From NCBI GenBank assembly GCA_030141605.1, contig JAQGDQ010000690.1:47930-111929 (forward strand): DNA of 64,000 bases, read 5' to 3'. This document shows positions 28,701 to 40,700 of the stretch, in pieces. Position numbers and translations under genes: made by a program. How positions within the stretch are numbered: the first letter of the stretch is position 1; the number at the start of each line of letters is the position of its first letter. Below the pieces are notes generated by a model. The model was not told the DNA's origin. It saw only the letters and a program-made list of their open reading frames with translations, and did not search any database. The DNA comes from Tubiluchus corallicola. Taxonomy: Eukaryota > Priapulida > Priapulimorpha > Priapulimorphida > Tubiluchidae.

Positions 28701-31700
28701 CAGTCAATTTGTTTAACATGTCAATGTTATTAATCTTTTTCTCAGTGATAAGATAAAGTATGCATTTTATTTATAGAAAGGGATCATCTTCTTCATTTCA
28801 TTTCTAAACTCCTCCATTTTTGCTACGTACACGAACACATTAGCCAGTGAATTGCAGTGTACTGGTAGAAGAAACCAGTAATAGTTGTTTGCATTAACCA
28901 TCTTTGTTTCACCGTGAACACACAACATAAAAATCGCGACCATAGTTGGTGTGTAGCACACGAAAAACAACGCTACTATGGTGGCGACAGTCTTCACAGG
29001 TTTAAGTTTTGCTTGCAGTGATGTCACTCTAGTCACAGTGCTGTCAGATGCCGCATGTATGGAATTGTCTATTTCCCGGACTTGCTTCAATGCTGTTTTT
29101 AAGATAGTGGTGTAGGCGTAGAAAAATGAAATTAATATCACTGGAAATACAGTCACCGAGCAGTAAAACCCGAACTTTGCATATAATCCATGAGGGTGTG
29201 GCACACACTTGTATAGAATGTTCCTGTCAATGACGTACAAAATTAACAAAGTACCGAATGTGACAGTTTGATTAATCCATACAAAAATGAGAATGTTTCT
29301 TATACGGCGATCGGACAGCCAAACGTGATAGCGAAGTGGATACACGATACTAATGTATCGTTCAGCGGTAGCCAGGAAGTAACACATGGCTGAATTACTC
29401 ACACAAGCATTTGGTATGACATACAGAAACACACACATTGCCAGGTTTTTCTTCTTCGGATCAACAACACTAAAGGCAATCGTTTGTAAAGTGAGACAAA
29501 TTCCTGAGAACAGATCAGCTACTGACAGGTTACCCAGCGCATAATACATTGGTTTGTGTAAGCTTGGTGCCCTGGCAATCACTATGATAACGATGCTATT
29601 AGCTATAATGATGGCAATGCCTAAAATCAATGAAAAAATGTTCACACCGAGTTCAAAATTAGTACGAACTACATCACTGGTGAAGCTAAAAGTTGCGTTC
29701 AGTTCAGATATTCTGTCTGCCATCTCTTCATGTTATTGTAGCAAATTATGAGGGAGCTCTACAATGATTCAACTGCATTAATTCATAATTTTGTCTATAA
29801 ACTTGGTTGTGTGCCTAGCTAATGTTGCTCGCAGACTGTCTGGGACAAAGGGGATGTCAAATGTGCATCATCCATTCAGCAATGATTGTTTGTTTTCTAG
29901 TACTGTTATAAAGACGCTTTGTAATTTATTTCTGTGTGTATTTAGCTTAATGCATGCACAAACAGTAGTACATAAAGAAGTGAAATTTTTGTTTGCATAT
30001 GTATATTGTTACTCGCAGTAGAACTGTTTGACGTTAAATTGGTAATGATTTAAATGAAACAAACACTTAGACTAATTTAAGTTGTGGGCATGTTAATTTT
30101 TACGTAATTATTTTTCTTTTGTTTAAGGTGTGTGCAGTCTTGTAAAATATGAAGTGTTTCTCTTTTAGTACTTTTGCATACTGCTTGTAACATAAATGAA
30201 GTGCTAATTACTATTTTTGAATGGGTGTTATTAAATTGTTCCTCCCGTGACAAAGTGTTGCCTACTTTCAATCTAGGAATTTCATACTTAGTTCATTATT
30301 TTCGTCACAATTTTTCTCTATTACACATGTTTTGTTTTTAGTAAGTTTAGTAGTTCGAAATTAGTACGAACTACGTCACTGTTGCAGTTAAACGTTGCAT
30401 TCATTTCTGCAAATCTGTCTACCATCTCTTCGTGTTATTCTAGTAAACTGTGTGAAGCCATGCGCGATATTCACTTGTATTTTGAGGTTTAACGTGTATG
30501 TTTACTTAGCTAATGGTGGTTACAGGATGGCTGTGACAAAAGAGATGCCTAATGCATGATCTAATTAGTAATGACTGTTCTTTTCTTGTGATGTTAAAAT
30601 GTTTTCATGATGCTTTGTAATTTATTTCTTGATAATCAGCACTGAATTATTTGCTGTGTGTATTTAGCTTAATGCACAAATAGTAATACATAAATAAGTG
30701 ACATTTTTGTTTGCGTATGAATATTGTAACACGCAGTAGAACTGTTTAGCATTAAATCGGTAAGGATTTAAATGAAATAAACACTTAGACTAATTTAAGT
30801 TGTGGGCATGCTAATTTTTACGGCGGTGTGCAGTCATGTAAAACATGAAGTATTTCTGTATTAATACTTTTGCATATTACTTGTAAAGTAAATGAAGTGC
30901 TAATTACTATTTTTGAAAGGGTGTTATTAAATTGTTCTTCCCGTGACAAAGTGTTCTCTACTTTCAATCTAGGAATTTCATACTTAGTTCATATTTTCAT
31001 CACAATTTTACTGTATTACGCATGTTTTGATTTTAGTAAGTTTATTAGTTAGGTTTGTGGGAGAAAATATTACGAATTCCTGTTTGCTATTGTTAATTTC
31101 AGTGGGTGATAATTAAATTTTGCATTAGATGTTGTGTAAGTGTTCATCTAAGTCTTATTTTGCAAAATGGGTTTTGAAGTGAGCCTAATAGTCTGTAGTG
31201 TCATCTGTACTTTTTTGTCTTGATGTTGTAAAACTTCTGAGATATTGCAAACGCAACTTATAAACAAAATAATGCAACCAAGGTAAAAATTCCATTTTAT
31301 TCTAATTGTTGGAGTAATGTAGAGTATTTCACAACTTGTATAAAAGTTATAACGACTAATGTAGGTAGAAGTTGAGTCAAGTCCTGCATACTCATGTTGG
31401 TTTCCCATGGCTGGAATTGGTTTCTCTGATGAAATCGTCTTTGGCAATTGGGACATGAAATTTGTGCTTGTTTTGAAATATGAGCTGTGGTGTCGACATG
31501 TAGACCTATGTCATCATCTACACTTCCCAGAATGTGAAACCGTCCAATCCACCATGACCTTGACCTTTGATTGGCATCGCTTGACCTTTGCCACTAAGCC
31601 TGCAGCAGTCCACTTGGCTACTATATTGATATCGTTGATTATTAGAAACCAAGTGCTATAAATCAGTCCATTTGTTTAACATGTCAATGTTATTAATGTT

Positions 31701-34700
31701 TTTCTCAGTGATAAGATAAAGTATGCATTTTATTTATAGAAAGGAATCATCTTCTTTATTTCATTTCTAAACTCCTCCATTTTTGCTACGTACACGAACA
31801 CATTAGCCAGTGAATTGCAGTATGCTGGTAGAATATACCAGTGATCATTGTTTGCATTAACCATCTTTGTTTCACCGTGAACATACAACGTAACAACCTG
31901 GACCATAATTGGTGTGTAGCACACAAAAAACAATGCTACTATGGTGGCGACAGTCTTCACAGGTTTAAGTTTTGCTTGCAGTGATGTCACTCTAGTCACA
32001 GTGCTGTCAGCTGCCATATGTGTTGAATTTTCTATTTCCCGGACTTGCTTCAATGCAGTTTTTAAGATAGTGATGTAGGCGTAGAAAAATGAAATTAATA
32101 TCACTGGAAATACAGTCACCAAGCTGTAAAACCCGCACTTTGCATATAATCCATGAGGGTGTGGTACACACTTGTATAAAATATTCCCGTCAACGATGTA
32201 CAAAATTAGCAAAACACTGAATATGACAGTTTGATAAATCCATGCAAAAATGAGAATGTTTCTGATACGGCGATCGGACAGCCAAACGTGATAGCGAAGT
32301 GGATATATGATACTAATGTATCGTTCAGCTGTAGCCAGGCAGTAACACGTAGCTGAATTACCCACACAAGCATTTGGTATGACATACAGAAACACGCACA
32401 TTGTCAGGTTTTTCTTCTTCCGATCAACAACACTGAAGATAATCGTTTGTAAAGTGAGACAAATTCCTGAGAACAGATCAGCTACTGACAAGTTACCCAG
32501 TGCATAATACAATGGTTTGTGTAAGCTTGGTGCCCTGGCAATCACTATGATAACAATGCTATTAGCTATAATGATGGCAATGCCTAAAGTCAAGGAGAAA
32601 ATGTTTACACTGAGTTCGCTGGTGAAGCTAGTCGTTGCATTCATTTCAGCCAATCCGTCTGCCATCTTTTCACATTATTCTAGCTAACTGTGAGTGAGCT
32701 CTGCAGAGATTTATTGGCATTAATAGGCTAAACACGGTTGTTTGCCCAGCTAATGTTGTTTACCAGAGATGCCAAATGCATGATCTAATTAGCAATGACA
32801 GTTTCTTTTCTTGTGATGTTAAAACGTTTTCATGATACTTTGTAATTTATTTCTTGATAATCAGCACTGAATAATTTGCTGTGTGTATTTAGCTTAATGC
32901 ATGCACAAATAGTACATAAATAAGTGACATTTTTGTTTGCATATGAGTATTGTAACACGCAGTAAAACTGTTTGACATTAAATCGGTAAGGATTTAAATG
33001 AAACAAACACTTAGACTAATTTAAGTTGTGGGCATGTTAATTTTTACGGGGGTGTGCAGTCATGTAAAACATGAAGTATTTCTGTATTAGTACTTTTGCA
33101 TATTACTTGTAAAATGAATGAAGTGCTAATTACTGTTTTTGAATGGGTTTTATTAAATTGTTCTTCCCATGACAAAGTGTTCTCTACTTTCAATATAGGA
33201 ATTTCATACTTAGTTCATTATTTTCATCACAATTTTACTGTATTACACATGTTTTGATTTTAGTAAGTTTATAGTTGTAAGGTTTGTGGGAGAAAATATC
33301 ACGAATTCATAATTAAATTTTGCATTAGATGTTGTGTAAGTGTTCATCTCAGTCTTATTTTGCAAAATGGGCTTTGAAGTGAGCCTAATAGTCTGTAGTG
33401 TCATCTGTACTTTTTAGTCTTGATGTTGTAAAACTTCTAAGATATTATGAACACAATTTATAAACAAAATAATAGGAACCAAAGTAATATTCTGTTTTAT
33501 GCTAATTGTTGGAGGAGTTGGAGTAAGATGGAGTAATGTAGAGTAGTTCACAACTGTAAAAGTTATAACAACTAGTGTAGGTAGAAGTTGAGTCGTGTCG
33601 TGCATACTCATGTTGGTTTCCCATTGCTGATGAATTGGTTTCTCTGATGAACTCGTCTTTGGCATGTTTTGAAAAATGAGCTGTGGTGTCGACATGTAGA
33701 CCTATGTCATCATCTACACTTCCCAGAATGTGAATTCGCCCAATCCACTGTGACGTTGACCTTTGATTTGCATAGCTTGACCTTTGCCGCTAAGCCTGCA
33801 GCAGTCCACTTGGCTACTATATTGATATCATTGATTATTAGAAACCAAGTGCTATAAATCAGTCAATTTGTTTAACATGTCAATGTTATTAATCTTTTTC
33901 TCAGTGATAAGATAAAGTATGCATTTTATTTATAGAAAAGGATCATCTTCTTCATTTCATTTCTAAACTCCTCCATTTTTGCTACATACACGAACACATT
34001 AGCCAGTGAATTGCAGTGTACTGGTAGAAGATACCAGTAATAGTTTTTTGCATTAACCATTTTTGTTTCACCGTGAACAAACAACATAAAAATCGTGACC
34101 GTAACTGGTGTGTAGCACACGAAAAACAACGCTACTATGGTGGCGACAGTCTTCACAGGTAAGTTTTGCTTGCAGTGATGTCGCTCTAGTCACAGTGCTA
34201 TCGGCTGCCACATGTGTGGAATTTTCTATTTCCCGGACTTGCTTCAATGCAGTTTTTAAGATAGTGATGTAGGCGTAGAAAAATGAAATTAATATCACTG
34301 GAAATACAGTCACCCAGCAGTAAAACACGAACTTTGCATATAATCCATGAGGATTTGGTACACACTTGTATAAAATATTCCTGTCAAAGATGTACAAAAT
34401 TAACAAAGAACCAAATACGACAGTTTGATAAATCCATACAAAAATGAGAATGTTTCTTACACGGCGATCGGACAGCCAAACGTGATAGCGAAGTGGATAT
34501 ATGATACTAATGTATCGTTCAGCTGTAGCCAGGTAGTAACACGTAGCTGAATTACTCACACAAGCATTTGGTATGACATACAGAAACACGCACATTGTCA
34601 GATTTTTCTTCTTCGGATCAACAACACTGAAGGCAATCGTTTGAAAAGTGAGACAAATTCCTGAGACCAAATCAGCTACTGACAAGTTACCCAGTGCATA

Positions 34701-37700
34701 ATACAATGGTTTGTGTAAGCTTGGTGCCCTGGCAATCACTATGATAACAATGCTATTAGCTATAATGATGGCAATGCCTAAAATCAAAGAAAAAATGTTC
34801 ACACCGAGTTCAATATTAGTATGAACTACATCATTGGTGAAGCTAAAAGTTGCGTTCAGTTCAGGTATTCTGTCTGCCATCTCTTCACGTTATTCTAGCA
34901 AATTATGAGGGAGCTCTGCAATGATTCAACTGCATTAATTCATAATTTTGTCTATAAACTTGGTTGTGTGCCTAGCTAATGTTGCTTGCAAGCTGTCAGG
35001 GACAAAAGGGGTGTCAAGAGTGCATCATCCATTCAACAATGAATGTTTGTTTTCTAGTGCTGTTATAATGACGCTTTGTAATTTATTTCTGTGTGTATTT
35101 AGCTTAATGCATGCACAAACAGTAGTACATAAATGAGTGACATTTTTGATTGCATATGAATATTGTAACACACAGTAGCACACACACTGTGAAAGCCAAG
35201 TGTATCAAATGTCATATAATTTACGTTTTGTATAATCTTGAAAAAACAGGTACACATGAGGTAAAACAAGTTAAGTTTAATCAGCCATTCCTCTGTCTTT
35301 TGAAAAATGCAAAGATTAATTTACAAACTTGATGCAATTTTTACCTCTCTCTTACTTTGTGACGTAAATTTTAGTAAAATCTGCAACACAAGAGCATGTT
35401 TTTGCATTATGAACTTGCAAGGAAGGCATTTTCTATCAGTGAACGTTTATCCACCCTGATCTTAACCCTTGCTTGATCTTCCTTGATCTCGGTTGTTAGG
35501 AACACGTGGCAACCACTTGACAATTGTATTTATATTGTTACTTTTCCATGTTAGAAAAGAGCAGTAACCGCACGCTACAGATCATTCCATTTCTTTTTAA
35601 CTACGCATTCATCAATCTTGATCCCAATGTTTCAACAAACAAGAAAATGAACTAGGTACGATACAATAGCATGCGTTGAGAGGCGTTGTCAAGTGAACAC
35701 AAATGCATTGTCTGGTACACTTAACCTTTGACCTTTTCACGATCATCATCAATTGCTGGAAGTGAGAAAAGGCTTATTGTCCGTACATCCGTTACATCTG
35801 CAAAAATTAGGGAATTTTTTTCCCTAACTATACCGCGTAATAGTATATTAATGTAGTTCTCTTACATTTATTGTAATTATATTTGGAATGTTTTTCCTTC
35901 ACTATACCGCGTAATAGTATATTAATGTAGTTCTGTTACAATTATTGTAATTATATTTGGAATGTTTTTCCCTAACTATACCGCGTAACAGTATATTAAT
36001 GTAGTTCTCTTACAATTATTGTAATTATATTTATATTTCCTAGATATAATACATAATACTTATAAGACGATAACGCAATTTGCATTGTAAAATTTTATGC
36101 CGAAACTGATAGTAAATGACTAATTACTAAATTTCCATTAATGCAATTTTCGGTTTATTTACAGAGCGAAGCTTATGCGGAAGGATTATGTTGGGTATTG
36201 CAATATTACTATCAAGGTTGTCCGAGCTGGAAATGGTATTTTCCGTATCACTACGCGCCGTTTGCGTCTGACTTCGAGAACTTGGGTGACCTGAATATAA
36301 CCTTCGAGAAGGACACGCAACCGGTAAGTGTGTCATTGCCAGCCATTTGTGTGCTTGTACAACCCACCAGGACCACCCACAAGTCGGCACAGTAACTCTT
36401 TTCACAGTTGATGTGCAGCTGCCGTAGGTCAAATGTTAAGTGTGCCACAACAACGCATCTTAGCTACTACCATCCGTGACATGTGGGTAAAGCAAAGTAT
36501 CAGTTCTGTAACTTCAGTTGTTTCACGTGGACTTAACTTAATTATACGTTAGTCTGTTCTACCAACAACTAAGCGACACCATCTCCCAAGTTCCAGCAAG
36601 GGACCGCCTTCTACTCTTGGGAGACTTTAATGCTAGAGTGGGCAAAGACAATCTCCTCTGGGAAAACATTATTGGAAAATAGGGCATTGGTAACTGTAAT
36701 GCAAATGGACTCCTCCTCCTTGGCCTTTGTGCTGAGCATGAGCTTTTCATCACTAATACCCAATTTCGGCTCCCTAACCGTTTCAAAACAACATGGAGAC
36801 ACCCTCGGTCTAAATTATGGCATACCCTTGACTACGTCATTGTCAAACAACAGCATAAGAAGGATGTTTTGGTTACTAGGAGCTTGCCCGGTGCTGATGA
36901 CTGTTGGACAGACCACCGTCTTCTGATCAGCAAAATAAGAATGAGTCTGCATCGAAAACCAAGAACTCGCATCAACAACCAGGCTAGAAGAAGATATGAC
37001 ACCAGTAAACTAACAAGCCCAACCACGTCTCAAAACTATAGAGATGCGCTCAATCAAAAGATAACTGCAAACCAAGTTAATACCTCACTAGACTCAGAAT
37101 GGACTAATCTACGCACGGCTATGGAAGAGGCAGCCCAAGGCACAATTGGACTCCAAGAAAGGAAGCATCAAGACTGGTTTGACTCCCATGACCAAGAAAT
37201 CGCTGCTCTCATTGATGCCAAGCGAAAAGCCAGGATAGACCATGAGCAGCATCCCATGTCATTCGAGAAGAAAGTCAGGTTCCAACAACTGAAAAGCCAA
37301 TGTCAGTCCAGAATGAGGGAGCTCCAAAACAACTGGTGGCAACAGAAGGCAGAAGAACTTCAACATCATGCAGATTGCAGAGACCTTAGAAGTTTCTACG
37401 TAGGCACCAAGGAGAGCTATGGTCCTAGAAGAACATCAGTGGGAACTCTTATGTCAGCCGACAACACCACCCTCCTGACCGAGAGCCAAGATATTCTGGA
37501 ACGATGGAAACAGCACTTTAATACCTTGCTAAACCGGAACTCAACGACAGCAGCTGACTTCCTAAGGAATGTTCCACAGCATCCCCTGCAACCCCAGTTA
37601 TCGGTTCCACCCAACTTTATTGAGTTTGAAACAGCCATTAAGCGTATGCCTCGAGGGAAGGCTGCTGGACCCGACAATATCCAAGTGGAACTCATCAGTC

Positions 37701-40700
37701 ATGGTGGACCTGCTCTCAAGAACCGACTGTTCAACCTGATGCTTCAAATGTGGGAAACAAAACGAGTTCCAGATGACCTGAAAAATGCACTCATTGTCAC
37801 TATCTTTAAAAAGGGGGATCGCAACCTGTGTGGAAACTACAGGGGGATATCACTGCTTTCAATTGCCGGAAAGATTCTGTCAAGAATTATCTTGAACCGT
37901 CTTCAGGAGGTTGCAGAAAGGATCATACCTGAATCTCAGTGTGGGTTCCGAGCTTTACGTGGGACCATTGATATGATCTTCTGTGCGCGACAACTGCAGG
38001 AAAAGGCCCGTGAGCAGCGGAAGCCTCTCTTCCTCGTGTTCTATGACTTAGAAATAGCCTATGACAGCATTCCGAGAGAAGCCATGTGGGCTGTCCTGCA
38101 ACGTTTTGGTCTTCCAGATGACTTCATCAAGATGATACAAGCTATGCATGATGGTATGACGGCACGTGTTATCAACCAAAACACTATCTCAGAAGAGTTC
38201 CCAATCACTTGTGGACTAAAACAAGGCTGTGTCCTCGCACCAACGCTCTTTTCACTCTATCTCACTGCTATGCTTCATGACCTTCCACCAGACAATCCAC
38301 GTTTGGAATTGAGATGCCGCTTTGATGGGGGGCTTTTCAATCTGCGCGTTTTCGAGCCAGGAACCGCACCACAACCTTCAGAGTGACAGAGCTGCAATAT
38401 GCGGATGATAATGCGGCACCAGCCCACTCAGCCAATCACCTGCAACAATCAGTCAGCAACTTCTGCAAAGCATATTCTCGCTTTGGCCTTACAGTCAACT
38501 TAGGAAAAAGTTATTGTCCAACCATCACCTGAAGCAGACACACCAGTATGTAACAGTTCCATTAATGGTACAGATCTAGAATGTGTTGAACATTTCCCGT
38601 ACCTGGGCAGTCTACTCTCCGTCCAGTGCAACTCAACAAAGGATGTGGAAAATAGGCTTAGAGCTGCCCATGCCGCTTTCGGCAGACTCTCAACCCGTGT
38701 CTTTGGTAATGCTCATCTAACTCGTCGAACCAAGCTGATGGTCTATAATGCTATTGTCGTTTCCACACTCCTTTACGGATGTGAAACATGGACTCTGTAC
38801 CGCCAAGACCTGAAAAAACTCGAACAGTTCCACCAGAAAAAGCTTCGCTCAGTTTCCAACATTAGATGGGATGATTATGTCACCAATAATTCAGTTCTCG
38901 AGAGACTCAACACCACTAGTATAGAAGCTATGATTACGAAACATCGGCTAAGGTGGGCAGGTCATGTAGCACGTATGGACGAAAACAGACTTCCCCGAAG
39001 GATCCTCTTCAGTGAGCAGAGCACTGGAAAACGCCCCCTGGGCCGCCCTAGGCGCCGCTACAAGGACCAACTAAAAGAAACCCTGCAATCAGCAAGGATC
39101 GATCCAGAAACCTGGGAACAGACAGCGCGGCAGCGAACAAAGTGGAGAAGAGTCATCCAGGAAGGGACTGAGCATTTTGAAACAACCAGACGAGCAGCAA
39201 TTGAAGCCAAACGTCAACGAAGGAAAGAGAAGTCCCGTCAACCTCAGGTAACTCCCACCATCCAATGTGACAAATGCACCAGAATGTTTCGAGCAAAGAT
39301 CGGGCTGTTAAGCCACCAACGTGCCCACCACAGCAATTAACTTTGACCGAAAGGACAATACTCGGAAACGAGTGAAAGCCGCCGACGACGACGTTAGTCT
39401 GTATTTTAGCTTGCTCTTATTAGTGGGTATTGCTTGCGAACAAGAAAAATGAACTAGGTAAGGTTCTATGGCTAGCGCTAGTCCCTTTTTTAATTAATAT
39501 TACAATAGCATGGCTGCAAGGCGTTGTCAAGCGTTCACAAATGCATTGTCTGGTACGCTCAACCTTTGACCTTTTCACGATCATTATCAATCCCTGGAAC
39601 TGTGAAAAGGTTTATTAACACTAAGTTGTGATGTTTTAAAGTAGAATCATGCATAAAAATTTCGGTCGACTGTCAATGTTTTGTTTTTTACAAGTTCAAG
39701 CGTTAAATGTATTGGACTTTATATTCTAGCTTGAAATTGCCTTGAAATTGTTTTAAAAATATTAAAAACATAGTTTTATAATCCCGTACGCACTTCTCTG
39801 TCACAAAACTGGTACTATATTTGTAAAATGCTCGTGTTTTCAAACTTTCATAGTGGTTCATGAAAGCAGTCATTTTGCTTGAGGCTTTTTCTGTTGCCAA
39901 GCCCAGATGGTAGTTTAGAAATGCCATCTACAGGATTTATACGTAACTTCAATCTGCTTTTACGATGCCTATAAGAATCACCCTTTCATACGGCTGCTAA
40001 GTGTTTTTATGAGCAATACCACCTAAAACAATGGCAAACCTAAACAGCAATCCATCCGAATTTGCCGATTGTCCGTATTTACCGATACTAAGCTAATACA
40101 GTAGGCGCCATATATTAGACTCACAGTAATGTAGGATCTGTCACCTAATTGTCTTAAAAACATCTAGTATGGGCCGTTTCTGATATACAAGCTACACGTG
40201 TGTGGTTACACGCTGCTTGGTTACACTGATGTAATGATGCAAACAAAGTGATGGCCCACCAAGTAGCAGTCACCTCCCAAAACAACGGACTGTGTCCTTA
40301 GTGTGTGGGACTCTTTAACGGACCAGGTTTTGTCCAGTTATTACAATGCCTGTAAAAGCGAGGTCCGGCAAACCGAAATGTGGATTATACGACGTAAAAG
40401 TAATTGTTCCGAAAAATTTTGTAGTAATCGGCCTACTTAAACGGAAACTAAAGTGAATTTTAAAGTTATGTCCATTTGGACTTTCCATACATACAGTACA
40501 CGAACACAGCAACACTGTAATGTCACGAAAGTCTTTAACAACTTTACTTTCTACTTTGAGTAATTTAAAGTGTTAAGTTCATTTAGGCATTCAACGTGTT
40601 TTGTCGTCACGTAAACTTTAAAAGGTAATTTTTTTATTTCAGTTTTTGCCATTAGAGCAGCTCATGGGAGTGTTTCCAGCAGCTAGTAAACAGCATTTGC

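Larger units (their letters stand above)
36558..39390 (+). mobile_element. 5'-truncated, inactive non-LTR retrotransposon (LINE)
   Basis: Flanked by a 12-bp target duplication ACGTTAGTCTGT at 36546-36557 and 39391-39402. It contains an endonuclease remnant with frame breaks (36560-36920), a reverse transcriptase from about 36870 to 38420 with [42 protein letters not shown] and a YADD box at 38398-38409, then an [12 protein letters not shown] region and a carboxyl C-x2-C...H-x4-H finger (39268-39333). The reverse transcriptase frame shifts just before YADD and again near 38510, so it cannot make a full protein. The family resembles jockey/RTE-like LINEs; the exact clade is not determined. Confidence 0.92.
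36399..39608. mobile_element. MITE family A copy 2, split by a LINE
   Basis: Left part 36399-36557 (TTTTCACAGTTGATG...) and right part 39391-39608 (...GGAACTGTGAAAA) together make one MITE of the type seen intact at 55731-56081. The LINE sits between them. Confidence 0.85.

Noticed and set aside
36141-36395. Start of XRN2 exon i as a single 84-codon ORF
   Set aside because: The real exon is 36165-36323. The extra residues on either side come from reading into the introns.
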